Shown here: in pieces, positions 8,222 to 16,795 of the stretch | How the letters are laid out: each line of letters begins with the position of its first letter | How positions within the stretch are numbered: the stretch's first letter is position 1 | Origin: Paracoccaceae bacterium | Lineage (GTDB): Bacteria; Pseudomonadota; Alphaproteobacteria; Rhodobacterales; Rhodobacteraceae | Direction of reading: 5' to 3' | Assembly: GCA_020832655.1 (NCBI GenBank) | Contig: JAFIEF010000010.1 | Coordinates: 1-64,000 of the forward strand | DNA length: 64,000 nt | The notes under the pieces: generated by a model | Told to the model about the DNA's origin: nothing | The model's input: the letters and a program-made list of their open reading frames with translations, nothing else | Databases searched by the model: none | Made by a program: the position numbers and the translations under genes

Positions 8222-9190
8222 CTAATCGCCCAGCATCCATTCCCCTTGCGGAAACAGCGCATGGAAGGCAAAGGCAAAGGGGATGTCATGCGGCAGATCG
8301 CGCCCGGCCGTATCGCGCACGCGCACGGTGCCGACATCGCGCCCTTGCGCGATATTGCGGCTGTCCAGCGCCGAAGCCTGCCCCGGTGCCCAGCTCAGCA
8401 CCACGCCAGCTTCGCGGATTTCGCCTTCCTCGCGCAGCCGCGCGAAGGTCCAGGCGCGGTTTTCGACCCGCACCACACGGGCCAGCGGCGCAATGCCATG
8501 CGGCGGGTCTTCGCCTTGATAAAGGAACGGGCGGGCAGAGCTGTCATAGCCGACATAGGGGTTCGAACCATAGGCGCGGCGCCATTCGGGTTCGTCCAGC
8601 ACCAGCCCGTCGGGGTTGCGCGCGATGAACTCGGCCCAGCTTTCCATCCAGCCGGGCAGCAGTTCCAGGCTCTGCCCGGTGTGCTGCCCGACAATGCCTT
8701 CGCCGGTGGCCTGCTGCCACCAGCTTTCGGTTTCGCGGTCATACATGACCATATCGGAATGGCGCAGCTTGCCCGAAACCCCGAAACTATGGCGCGCGCC
8801 GTCGATGCGCGCATCAAAGATCATGGCCGAGTTGCACAGCGGGCAGAAAGTGACCGCAATCGGCATGTCACCCACCACATCATTGACGATTTCATGCCAC
8901 ATCAGATAGCGGATCGGATAGGCGCGCGCGGTCTTTCCGGGGTGTTCATAGGTCATCACCGGCTCGCGCGGGTCGATGCGGGCCTCTTCGGATGCGGCGA
9001 TGAAGGCGGGTTCCCAGATCGCGGGAATACCGTCGCGGGGCGGGCCGCCGGACATGATTTCGGACAGATCGACATTACGCGTCTCGAAATCGGTCTTGGG
9101 GAATTCCGCGCGCCAGCCTGCGGGCACCTGAGCCAGCGCAGGCAGGGCGATCAGGGCGGCACTGAAGGCGAGTGTGGCAAGGCGGATCAT
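8222..9190 (-). CDS. DUF3179 domain secreted protein
   Basis: A 322-residue exported protein of the DUF3179 family, function unknown. The start MIRLATLAFSAALIALPALA is a signal peptide and ATG 9190 has a GAGGAG ribosome site. The family hallmark AVTFCPLCNSAMIFDAR carries a CxxC pair, followed by DMVMYDRETESWWQQATGEG, also typical. It is the last gene of a three-gene unit led by the P460-like cysteine-rich protein, only 11 bases after the preceding stop. The CxxC pair suggests metal or thiol chemistry in the periplasm, but this is inference. Confidence 0.85.
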   Translation of the reverse strand: MIRLATLAFSAALIALPALAQVPAGWRAEFPKTDFETRNVDLSEIMSGGPPRDGIPAIWEPAFIAASEEARIDPREPVMTYEHPGKTARAYPIRYLMWHEIVNDVVGDMPIAVTFCPLCNSAMIFDARIDGARHSFGVSGKLRHSDMVMYDRETESWWQQATGEGIVGQHTGQSLELLPGWMESWAEFIARNPDGLVLDEPEWRRAYGSNPYVGYDSSARPFLYQGEDPPHGIAPLARVVRVENRAWTFARLREEGEIREAGVVLSWAPGQASALDSRNIAQGRDVGTVRVRDTAGRDLPHDIPFAFAFHALFPQGEWMLGD

Positions 9191-9201
9191 GGCATGTCTC
9201 C

Positions 9202-9696
9202 TCAGTCGATCTGCAACTTGGTCGCGAAGCTGCCGGTTGCGACCCGGCAATTCCCGGTATCATGCGCGGCGATGACCGAGGCGCGTGCGCATAATGTCAC
9301 CTCGAAGTGGCCCGCAATTCGCGGGCGTGGCCCGGAAAGCTGCACCTGTTCGAATATGAAAGACCCCGGTGCGGGTAGCTTGGCGGTTTGCCAGTAGTTG
9401 ACATAGCCGTCGGGGCGATAGCTTACGCGGGCGTCAATCGGCTGCGCATCAATCCCGGCTTCGGGCGGCAGGGCGAATTTCACAACCAGCCGCGCCGCGC
9501 CTGCCTGCCCTTCGATGCTGATCGCATCCAGCATCGAAAAGCGGGTCATCCCGGCACGACCGGGCACCGGCTGGAACTGCGCCGGGGCGTCGGAAAAGAC
9601 GAAACGCAGAAATTCGCTATCCGCCACGCCCTGTGCCGTTGTCTGCATTGGCAGGATCAGACAGAGCAAGGCAAGTGATGCGGCGGATGGTTTCAT
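9202..9696 (-). CDS. Small secreted protein of unknown function
   Basis: A 164-residue protein with a clear signal peptide (MKPSAASLALLCLILPMQTT) and an AGGAGGAG ribosome site before ATG 9696. The rest looks like a soluble beta-rich domain with two cysteines (in TLCARAS and GNCRVATG) that could pair in a disulfide. I do not recognise a family. It sits between the P460-like gene and the DUF3179 gene with short gaps (60 and 11 bases), so it is probably co-expressed and periplasmic, as they are. Confidence 0.72.
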   Translation of the reverse strand: MKPSAASLALLCLILPMQTTAQGVADSEFLRFVFSDAPAQFQPVPGRAGMTRFSMLDAISIEGQAGAARLVVKFALPPEAGIDAQPIDARVSYRPDGYVNYWQTAKLPAPGSFIFEQVQLSGPRPRIAGHFEVTLCARASVIAAHDTGNCRVATGSFATKLQID

Positions 9697-9756
9697 CGCT
9701 CCTCCTGTCACCAACGGCGCGACGCAGCGGGACATTATCGCCCCGGTGCACGCCGG

Positions 9757-10896
9757 TCAGTTCCGCAGACGGTACTGTTCCTCCATGAACAGCAGATCAT
9801 CGGTGTTGTCGCTCATCCCCATGTGACAGGCGGCACAGAAATACATCCCGTCCGAATTCGCGCCCAGTGTGCGGCCCATGAGGCTGCCATCAGGCATGAT
9901 GGCGGTGTAGATCCAGTCATTCGTGTCGGGCGAGGTTCCGGCTTCGGCCTTTTCCATCAGGAACAGGGTTTCCCAATAGGCCTGCCCGTCCGGGCCGATG
10001 CTGAAGGTTGGCTTTGCGACGATGCCACCTGCGGGCATTTCGCCGATATCTTCGAAAAGGCCATAGACCTCGGCGGCGACGGGATTGGCGTGATTGGTGG
10101 CAAAGCGTTCCCCATGCGTGAACGAAATATAGGGCGTGGCGGCGAAATTCGTCCAGGCGGCGAAATCCCGGCCCTCTGCGCGGTCGGATTCCGACCAGGA
10201 GGCCAGAATCGGCTGTGCCTGCCCGCTGGCATCCATCGCTTCCATCATCTCGATCATACAGTCATAGAGGGCTTGCAACTCCTCATCGCTGACCTCGGGT
10301 GGTGGGGCACCGGCTGCACAGGGGCCACAGGGTCCGCACGCCCCGCAGGGACCGCAGGCGGCACAATCCATCGCCGCGCAGGGCGCGCAGGGATCACAGA
10401 CCGCGCAAGGATTGGCGGCGCAGGCATTGGCCGCGCATGGGTTTGCAGCGCAGGGGTTAGCGGCACAGGGGTCTGCCGCGCAGCCCATCGCTGCGCAGGG
10501 ATCACACGCCGCCGGGGCGCAGGGACCGCAGGGATCAGCCGCACAGGGGTTGGCGCTTGCCTGTTGCAGGCGGGGGATGAAACAGCCCGTGGCGTCACCG
10601 GCACCCGCAGCGCAGGGACCACATGGACCGCATGGGCCACAGGGTCCACAAGCCCCGCAGGGCGCACATGCCGCGCAATCCATTGCTGCGCAGGGTGCGC
10701 AGGGGCCGCAAGCCGCACAGGGATTGGCGGCGCAGGCATTCGCCACCGCCGGGGTGGCAAGGCCCAGAACCATGATCGCGCCACCCAGGCTCATCGCGCC
10801 CATGCCAAGCGCCAGCGCCAGCGCGGTGCTTGACCTTAGTTGCGGTTTGCAGCGACAGCGACACTGGCAGGTTGCGGCTTCTGGGTTTGGTTGCAT
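9757..10896 (-). CDS. Cytochrome P460-like protein fused to a cysteine-rich repeat domain
   Basis: A 379-residue exported protein. Residues 20-53 form a signal-type hydrophobic segment, preceded by a cysteine-rich n-region (CQCRCRC at 10-16). Residues 55-193 are low-complexity repeats of CAANPC, CGPC and CAPC units holding 34 cysteines. Two longer blocks (about 55-99 and 159-197) share the order [28 protein letters not shown] and CAAGA, so the domain grew by duplication. Residues 228-379 look like a cytochrome P460 domain with one heme-c site CAACH at 354-358. P460 proteins handle hydroxylamine or NO. The repeat may bind thiophilic metal or form disulfides, which is inference. It is divergent from an ECF/NrsF pair. 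Confidence 0.82.
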   Translation of the reverse strand: MQPNPEAATCQCRCRCKPQLRSSTALALALGMGAMSLGGAIMVLGLATPAVANACAANPCAACGPCAPCAAMDCAACAPCGACGPCGPCGPCGPCAAGAGDATGCFIPRLQQASANPCAADPCGPCAPAACDPCAAMGCAADPCAANPCAANPCAANACAANPCAVCDPCAPCAAMDCAACGPCGACGPCGPCAAGAPPPEVSDEELQALYDCMIEMMEAMDASGQAQPILASWSESDRAEGRDFAAWTNFAATPYISFTHGERFATNHANPVAAEVYGLFEDIGEMPAGGIVAKPTFSIGPDGQAYWETLFLMEKAEAGTSPDTNDWIYTAIMPDGSLMGRTLGANSDGMYFCAACHMGMSDNTDDLLFMEEQYRLRN

Positions 10897-10975
10897 CGGA
10901 ACACTCCCTTGTTCGTTTCTTCAGGTCACGCTTTGCCTGACATGGCATGGGGCCGTATCATTGGCGTGCTCTCTC

Positions 10976-11007
10976 ATTGCGACTGGTCCCGGTGAAAAGT
11001 TACATCC
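10976..11007 (-). promoter_or_regulatory. Putative ECF sigma promoter for the P460-like gene
   Basis: Read on the minus strand, GGATGTAAC (11007 to 10999) is followed after about 17 bases by CGCAAT. The same nonamer occurs in the promoter facing the sigma gene, in the opposite direction. Short -35-like GTAAC elements of this kind are known for sigma factors partnered with NrsF, for example Caulobacter SigF. The leader to the start codon is roughly 75 bases. Confidence 0.55.
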
Positions 11008-11046
11008 GGGAGTGAGGAAAAAAAATTTCGGCAATCCTGCCGCCAA

Positions 11047-11077
11047 GGATGTAACCTTGCGCCGTGCCGCCCGTATC
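11047..11077 (+). promoter_or_regulatory. Putative autoregulatory promoter of the ECF sigma gene
   Basis: GGATGTAACC at 11047-11056 is followed after 15 bases by CGTATC at 11072-11077. The GGATGTAAC element is identical to the one in the divergent promoter, which suggests that the sigma factor drives both its own operon and the P460-like operon. Confidence 0.58.
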
Positions 11078-11135
11078 CGGTGGGGAAGGCAGGCAGCTGT
11101 CGCCAGATCAGGAATTGAAACGGCATGACCCCGAC

Positions 11136-11747
11136 ATGACCCCGACGCGCGAGGGCGACCAGACCAGAGCCACGACCCAGAGCCGCCATGCCGCGCTGGA
11201 TGCGTTGATGCGCGCGGCGCAGCATGGCGACAGCCGCGCCTATCACACGCTGCTGCAAGAGGTGGCGGACCGAATGCGACGCCTTGTTGCGGCCCGCGCG
11301 CCCTGGCTGGGCAAGGCCGATATCGAGGATATCGTGCAGGATGTGCTGCTGTCGCTGCATATGGCACGGGCGACATGGGATCCCGCCCGCCCCTTCATGC
11401 CGTGGATTGCGGCCATCGCGCGCAACCGTCTGACCGACCATGCGCGCCGCTACAAGCGCCGGCAGGCTTTTGATCAGGCCGCCAGCGATCTGGCCGAAGT
11501 CTTTTCGACCACGCCCGGCCAGTCCCATGCCGAGGGGGTGGTGAATCTGATATCGGTGCGTCGGGCGATGTCTGATCTCAGCCCCGGCGAAAGGCGCGCT
11601 TTCTCTATGGTGCGTCTTCAGGAAATGTCGCTGGCAGAGGCCGCAGAGAAAGGACAGACGACAATTGGCGCGATCAAGGTTGCCGTGCATCGGGCGTCGC
11701 GTAAACTGAAGCAGGCCATCAACCGCGATGGCAAGGAGAGCGAATGA
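11136..11747 (+). CDS. ECF-type RNA polymerase sigma factor
   Basis: A 203-residue sigma-70 family factor of the extracytoplasmic-function type. Region 2 is seen in DIEDIVQDVLLSLHMARATWDPARPFMPWIAAIARNRL split by the linker, and region 4 in LQEMSLAEAAEKGQTTIGAIKVAVHRA. I choose ATG 11136 because the frame upstream is unlike sigma factors and covers the promoter. It overlaps the next gene, an NrsF-type anti-sigma, by four bases. Together with the mirrored promoter this predicts a stress-induced regulon including the P460-like protein. Confidence 0.92.
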   Translation: MTPTREGDQTRATTQSRHAALDALMRAAQHGDSRAYHTLLQEVADRMRRLVAARAPWLGKADIEDIVQDVLLSLHMARATWDPARPFMPWIAAIARNRLTDHARRYKRRQAFDQAASDLAEVFSTTPGQSHAEGVVNLISVRRAMSDLSPGERRAFSMVRLQEMSLAEAAEKGQTTIGAIKVAVHRASRKLKQAINRDGKESE

Positions 11748-12397
11748 AAACCGACGCATTGATCGATGCCCTGGCGCGTGATGCCGGTCCGGTGCGGGTT
11801 CTGCCCCCGGCGGTGCGTCGTGTCTGGGCCTGGCTGGCGATTGCGTTGTCCTTCGCCGCGGCGATGGTATGGGCGATCGGCCCGCGCCCGGATCTGGCCG
11901 AACGGATGGTGGAGGCACGGTTCCTGTTCGAACAGGGCGCGGCGCTGGCCACGGCGATTGCCGCGGCGCTGGCGGCGCTGGCGCTGACCGTGCCTGATGC
12001 CGCGCGCTTCTGGCGCTGGCTGCCGGTCATCCCGGCGGGTGCATGGCTGGGCACGCTGGGTCTGGGTTGCCTGCGCGACTGGGCGCAGATGGGGGCAGAG
12101 GGGCTGCGCCTGACACCGGACCCGCAATGCTTCGCCTATATCGCGTTGATCGGGTCGCTGCCCATGATGGCGCTGGTGCTGATGCTGCGCAAGGGCGCGC
12201 CGCTGCGCCCGTCCTGGACGCTGGCACTGGCCGCGCTGGCCGCTGCCGCCATCGGCAATTTCGCGCTGCGGCTGTTTCACATGCAGGATGCGGCGTTGAT
12301 GGTGCTGGTCTGGCAAGCGGGCGCGGTGGCGTTGATTGCGGGTATTGCGGGGCTGTGCGGTCGGCATGTCCTGCGCTGGCCGGGGGTGCCGGCATGA
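11744..12397 (+). CDS. NrsF family (DUF1109) anti-sigma factor
   Basis: A 217-residue integral membrane protein with about six transmembrane segments, matching the NrsF/DUF1109 family that sequesters a cognate ECF sigma factor. In Caulobacter NrsF, conserved cysteines are needed for the response to chromium and cadmium; two cysteines here (109 in LGLGCL and 129 in DPQCF) are candidates for the same sensor role. The start overlaps the sigma gene by four bases, the normal arrangement for a sigma/anti-sigma pair. The inducing signal is not known from the sequence. Confidence 0.88.
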   Translation: MKTDALIDALARDAGPVRVLPPAVRRVWAWLAIALSFAAAMVWAIGPRPDLAERMVEARFLFEQGAALATAIAAALAALALTVPDAARFWRWLPVIPAGAWLGTLGLGCLRDWAQMGAEGLRLTPDPQCFAYIALIGSLPMMALVLMLRKGAPLRPSWTLALAALAAAAIGNFALRLFHMQDAALMVLVWQAGAVALIAGIAGLCGRHVLRWPGVPA

Positions 12398-13140
12398 CCA
12401 TTGTGCCGCGCGCAATCGCTGTGCCGGATCTGTCACGGCTGGATCTTGCAACGCTGAAAATGATGGCCGCTGCCGCCGATGAAATCGACGAATGCGCCCG
12501 CGTGCTGAAAAAGGCCGGGCTGAACCCGGTGGGCGAGGTGCTGAAAGGGCAGGGTCAGTTCGTCAAGATGAGCCATTACCCCAAGGGCGATGTCTTCGAC
12601 CGTGAAACGCACAGCCAGTATTACTATCATGCCCATCGCGAGGGCGAGCATGGGCATTTTCACTGCTTTCTGCGCGCGCCGGGCATGCCCGAAGATGTGG
12701 CCCCCGCGCCCGAGGCCGCAGGCCGCGACTGGCCCGCTGGCGACAAGGCGCTGGCGCATCTGGTGGCCGTGTCGATGGATCGCTTCGGCGTGCCGATCCG
12801 GCTGTTCACCACCAATCAATGGGTGACGGGCGAGACATGGTATCGCGGCGCGGATGTCGTCCGCATGCTGCCGCGCTTCGCCATTGACCATGCCCATCCA
12901 AGCTGGCCCACCAATCGCTGGCTGACCGCGCTGCTGCGGCTGTTCCGCCCGCAGATCGAGGCGCTGATTGCCGCGCGTGACGAGGCGCTTGCCGGGCAAA
13001 TGGCCGCTGCCCCGGACGCCGACCCCTTCACCAACCGAAAGTTTGAAACCCTTAGCGAAATTGCAATTGATGTCGCGCAGCAGCAGGCGGCAGTGCGCAG
13101 GTTGCTTGGCCGGGATCAGCCGGAAAAGCCGCCGGTCTGA
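12394..13140 (+). CDS. DUF6969 family protein
   Basis: A 248-residue soluble protein that fits the DUF6969 family; function unknown. It contains the histidine/tyrosine-rich stretch SQYYYHAHREGEHGHFHCF around residues 72-90, which could bind a metal, and a later DHAHPSWPTNRW segment. ATG 12394 overlaps the anti-sigma stop, so it is the third gene of the sigma operon and likely belongs to the stress response. Its 3' end overlaps the convergent galE by 25 bases. Confidence 0.78.
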   Translation: MTIVPRAIAVPDLSRLDLATLKMMAAAADEIDECARVLKKAGLNPVGEVLKGQGQFVKMSHYPKGDVFDRETHSQYYYHAHREGEHGHFHCFLRAPGMPEDVAPAPEAAGRDWPAGDKALAHLVAVSMDRFGVPIRLFTTNQWVTGETWYRGADVVRMLPRFAIDHAHPSWPTNRWLTALLRLFRPQIEALIAARDEALAGQMAAAPDADPFTNRKFETLSEIAIDVAQQQAAVRRLLGRDQPEKPPV

Positions 13141-14099
13141 TACCAGCGCCACGCGTCTTCGATCATCAGCTTGAGCGAGGAACGCTCGGCGCGCCAGCCA
13201 AGTTCGTCATTGGCGCGGGTGCTGCCCGAAACCAGCGCCGCCGCATCGCCTTCGCGCCGTGGCCCGAATTCATGCGGAACCTTGCGCCCGGTGCCCGCGC
13301 GACACTGGCGGATGACCTCTGCCACCGAAAACCCGACCCCGGTGCCCAGATTGAAGACACGGCTGCCATGTCCGGCGCGCAGCCATTCAAGACCCTTTAG
13401 ATGGGCATCCACCAGATCCATGACATGGACATAGTCGCGCACACAGGTGCCATCATCGGTGGGGTAATCCGTGCCGTGGATAATCAACGCCGGGCGCTTG
13501 CCTGCGGCTGCTTCAATCATCACCGGGATCAGATGCGTTTCGGGTTGGTGCCATTCCCCGATCTCGGCTTCCGGGTCGGCACCGGCCACATTGAAATAGC
13601 GAAAGATCACCGAATTCAGCCCGTGACTTTTGCCGAAATCGCGCAACATGGCTTCTACCGCGAGTTTCGACGCCCCATAGGCGTTCAGCGGATATTGCGG
13701 GCTGTCTTCGTTCAGGATGACGCCATCCTGATCCCCATATGTGGCGCAGGTCGATGAAAACACCATATCCGCACAGCCGGCTTCTGCCATCGCCTCGATC
13801 AGGTTCAACGACCCGCAGACATTGTTGCGCCAATACAGGCCAGGGTCGCGGGTGGCTTCCCCGACCTGGCTTAGCGCGCCGAAATGCATCACGGCAATGG
13901 GCCTGAACTCTGCGAAAGCCGCAGCCAGAGCGGCCTTGTCCAGCAAATCGCCCTGCACGAAGGGGCCAAATTTCACCGCGCTGGCCCAGCCGGTAGACAG
14001 ATTGTCGAATGTGACCGGCACATAGCCCGCACGCGCCAGAAGCTTGCAGGCATGAGAGCCAATATACCCCGCGCCGCCAGTAACCAGAATAGTGTTCAT
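13116..14099 (-). CDS. galE: UDP-glucose 4-epimerase
   Basis: Interconverts UDP-glucose and UDP-galactose for surface polysaccharide. The 327-residue SDR protein begins with the NAD-binding GGAGYIGSHACKLL motif and shows VMHFGALSQVGEA, the catalytic YGASK, and GTDYPTDDGTCVRDYVHVMDLV split across the substrate site, all hallmarks of GalE. It starts a stretch of polysaccharide genes. Its stop lies within the end of the convergent DUF6969 gene. Confidence 0.93.
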   Translation of the reverse strand: MNTILVTGGAGYIGSHACKLLARAGYVPVTFDNLSTGWASAVKFGPFVQGDLLDKAALAAAFAEFRPIAVMHFGALSQVGEATRDPGLYWRNNVCGSLNLIEAMAEAGCADMVFSSTCATYGDQDGVILNEDSPQYPLNAYGASKLAVEAMLRDFGKSHGLNSVIFRYFNVAGADPEAEIGEWHQPETHLIPVMIEAAAGKRPALIIHGTDYPTDDGTCVRDYVHVMDLVDAHLKGLEWLRAGHGSRVFNLGTGVGFSVAEVIRQCRAGTGRKVPHEFGPRREGDAAALVSGSTRANDELGWRAERSSLKLMIEDAWRWYQTGGFSG

Positions 14100-14454
14100 G
14101 AAACCTCAATCAGACTGTTCGACAATGGTTTGCAAGATGTTGACCTATCGCTGCGGGCATTGCGACAATGTGCAATCAGAATGTGCATGCTGATAGGCAT
14201 GTGCCGCTGTATTGCGCATATGGACCGCCTGAATGCGTGCCTTGAACCGGGCCGGAATGCCCGTGATGCCGCGGTCGCGATGGTTCATGGCGCCTCGAAA
14301 TTCTGCGCCTGCACCATGCGCTGAAAACGCCGGAGCATCAAGAAGGAAGGTGGCAACATCAAGGGTGTCTGCATTATTGCAACCAGTAATTTATGTTCCC
14401 GCCGGGAATGCCAGATGCTGTGGCGTGCAAGGGTGCAGCCGCCCTGACGTCCTG
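14100..14454. other. Intergenic stretch without recognised gene
   Basis: About 355 bases between the start of galE and the end of the ligase gene. Short open frames are present but lack ribosome sites and family similarity. A small hairpin (CCTGAC / GTCAGG) lies at about 14445-14460 at the ligase stop and has no T-tract. The galE promoter must lie here, but I cannot place it. Confidence 0.5.
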
Positions 14455-15945
14455 TCAGGACGGGCTTTGCTCTGCCCGGCGCAACCGCCCCAGCGCAATC
14501 GCCAGAATCACGACAAACAGCATGAGATTGGCCTGGATTTCCAGGCTGAAATCAACCAGTGAATGCAACGCCATCTGCACGATCACAGCAAGCCCCAGAA
14601 CCGAGACGGCGTAATTGGTGCGTCGCCGCCGGATGATCCCGACAAGCTTGACCATCGCGACTGCCAGCAGAAGCATTGGCACGCTGCCCATGATCAGCCC
14701 TGCCTCGACCCACCACATCAGATAGGATGAATGGGCAAGCTCCCAGACCAGTGCGCTGGTGACCGGGGGCTGGTGGACCAGTTCAAAAGCGGCGCGAAAG
14801 CCGTCAATCCCCACACCCAGCCAGGGGGCTTCGGTGATCATTTCGATGGTCTGCATGTATAGCTCTGTCCGGCTGTCCCCATCGGCCACTGTGAACAAGG
14901 CGCGCTCGGTCAGGTCCGCGCCCAGAGTCAGCGCGGCAACAGCCGCCGCTGCAGCCGCGATCACGCTGGCGCGAAACAGCGCCTTGAATGGCTGGTCATG
15001 CCATTTCAGGGCCATGACCAGATAGGCAACCCAGGCGCCAAAGAAGGACGACACGACCCCCATGCGCGATTGTGTGGCCAGCAAGGTGATCGCGATGATA
15101 AAGACCATCAGCCACAACAGGGCCAATTCGATGTTCTTCTCGCTCAGCAATGTCTGGCCGCGCGAATTGCGGGTATGGGGGCGATGCGCCCGCTGCAGGA
15201 TCATGCAGACGCCGGCGACCAGCCCCATCCCCAGGAAAGCAGCAAAGGAATTGCGATTCACGAATGTCCCGGTTGCTGCGCCGTGATAGGCGATCTTTTC
15301 GCCCCACAAGACGAAATCATCCAGAAAGATCAGCGCGAATAATGCCCAGAATGCATGCAGCAGGACAATAAAGAACAGCCCCCAGGCCATTAGGCTGACG
15401 CGCTCGGCACGGGTCGAGATTTCGAACACCAGCACGAACAACGCGAAAATCCCGAACATACGCATCCCGGCAAGCAAGGTCGCGTCCGGCGCAACGCTGC
15501 CCAGCGGCAACGTGAAGCCGACAAAGCTGGTGGTCATGCCGGTCAGGCTGAGCAGATACTGAAGGAATGCAAAACCCGGCAACGCCATACCGGCCAGAAT
15601 GAAGCGCCATGCCTGCGCGCTGGTCAATGGCCGCAGTGGTTCGACGATACGCATCGCGATCATGTAGACCGCCAGTGCAAGGCAAATGATCAGCGACCAA
15701 AGCAGCCAGAAGACGGGCCAGACCGATGCCATCGGGATTGGCGCCAACGCAATGCAGCCCAGAACGAACCAGGCTGTTGCATCATTGATCGCGCGCCCTT
15801 TGCTGGTCAGCCCTGCGGCACCGGGGGTTGTCCCCTTCAGTTTGCGTTCTTCGAATATCAGGGATGATCTGCGGGGCTGGGGTGTCGGCGGGGAAATATG
15901 CGCGCGCTGGTTCTGCGGTTGCCGCGGTTTATCGAAATTGATCAT
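14455..15945 (-). CDS. O-antigen ligase/polymerase family membrane protein
   Basis: A 496-residue integral membrane protein with about eleven or twelve hydrophobic segments, of the O-antigen ligase (Wzy_C/WaaL) family, which polymerises or transfers surface polysaccharide in the periplasm. Family signs are the FVNRNSFAAFLGMGLVAG segment, ATQSRMGVVS and the periplasmic loop APWLGVGIDGFRAAFE. I start at MINFDKPRQ (15945); the first about 80 residues are cytoplasmic and proline-rich. Ligase and Wzy-type polymerase cannot be told apart from sequence alone; the adjacent sugar transferase and Wzc favour a polymerase. Confidence 0.83.
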   Translation of the reverse strand: MINFDKPRQPQNQRAHISPPTPQPRRSSLIFEERKLKGTTPGAAGLTSKGRAINDATAWFVLGCIALAPIPMASVWPVFWLLWSLIICLALAVYMIAMRIVEPLRPLTSAQAWRFILAGMALPGFAFLQYLLSLTGMTTSFVGFTLPLGSVAPDATLLAGMRMFGIFALFVLVFEISTRAERVSLMAWGLFFIVLLHAFWALFALIFLDDFVLWGEKIAYHGAATGTFVNRNSFAAFLGMGLVAGVCMILQRAHRPHTRNSRGQTLLSEKNIELALLWLMVFIIAITLLATQSRMGVVSSFFGAWVAYLVMALKWHDQPFKALFRASVIAAAAAAVAALTLGADLTERALFTVADGDSRTELYMQTIEMITEAPWLGVGIDGFRAAFELVHQPPVTSALVWELAHSSYLMWWVEAGLIMGSVPMLLLAVAMVKLVGIIRRRRTNYAVSVLGLAVIVQMALHSLVDFSLEIQANLMLFVVILAIALGRLRRAEQSPS

Positions 15946-16126
15946 GAACGCCTGTCCGAGCCCTACGTCATTCCCGCGCGCTATGCGACACAAATGGGCA
16001 GGCTTTTCATCAGCCATCCCCCTGATCACGTGCATAGACATCATGACAACGCGCAAGTCAACAAGCGCGGTCTGGTGACAGATATCAACACGAGTTTGTC
16101 ATCGGGGTGGCGATGGTCGGCCCGAA

Positions 16127-16795
16127 TTATTGCCCGGTCATGCGCAGCACGGATGCGGCTGTTCTCAGGATGATCGCCAGATCCAGCCGCAGGGATGCGT
16201 TCTGAACGTAGTGGAAGTCATACTGCACACGGGCTTTGTAGGTTGTCGCGTTGCGCCCGCGGATCTGCCAGATCCCGGTGATGCCGGGCCTGATCGAGAA
16301 ACAGGTGCTGTATTGGTCGCCATACTTCCTGACCTCGTCAGCGACGATGGGTCGGGGGCCGACAAAGCTCATCTCGCCTTTCAGCACATTCCAGATTTGC
16401 GGCAACTCGTCCAGACTGGTGCGGCGCAGGAACCTGCCAACGCGTGTGATGCGCGGATCATTGCGCAGCTTGAAACTTGTTTCCCACTCTGCCGCCGCTT
16501 CAGGGTTTTCCGCCAGATACTGCTTCAAGACCGTCTGGGCATTCGGCACCATGCTGCGAAGCTTCCAGCATTTGAACCGGCGCCCATCGCGCCCAAGGCG
16601 CTCATGACCGAAAAAACCCGGCCCGCCATCCAGCTTCACGGCCAACCACAGCATCACAATGACCGGGATCAGGAAGGGCAGCAGCACAAACGCAAAGACC
16701 AGATCAAAAACCCTTTTGCCGTTTCGCAGATAAATGCGCCGCCGGTGCGCTGGCAGCGGAAGGGAAATGGCAGAGGCCAAGTTAACCGTCGTCAT
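16127..16795 (-). CDS. Undecaprenyl-phosphate sugar phosphotransferase (ExoY/WcaJ type)
   Basis: Transfers the first sugar phosphate to the undecaprenyl carrier to begin a polysaccharide repeat unit. The protein has an N-terminal membrane helix (DLVFAFVLLPFLIPVIVMLWL), then the conserved CWKLRSM, RRTSLDELPQIWNVLKGEMS and VGPRP blocks of bacterial sugar transferases. Two starts are possible: ATG 16804 and ATG 16795. I prefer 16795 because the upstream GGGG is nine bases away, whereas it touches the other ATG. The sugar moved (glucose or galactose) is not determined. Confidence 0.9.
   Translation of the reverse strand: MTTVNLASAISLPLPAHRRRIYLRNGKRVFDLVFAFVLLPFLIPVIVMLWLAVKLDGGPGFFGHERLGRDGRRFKCWKLRSMVPNAQTVLKQYLAENPEAAAEWETSFKLRNDPRITRVGRFLRRTSLDELPQIWNVLKGEMSFVGPRPIVADEVRKYGDQYSTCFSIRPGITGIWQIRGRNATTYKARVQYDFHYVQNASLRLDLAIILRTAASVLRMTGQ

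Noticed and set aside
9823-10833. A 336-codon plus-strand frame with Gly/Ala repeats opposite the P460-Cys gene
   Set aside because: The repeats are the complement of the cysteine repeat DNA. It has no ribosome site and no start context, and the minus-strand gene has signal peptide, heme site and ribosome site.
10412-11128. Alternating CAG/CGC-rich tract as a possible simple repeat or CRISPR-like array
   Set aside because: The periodicity is codon-based and comes from the CAANPC/CGPC protein repeats; there are no constant repeats with unique spacers.
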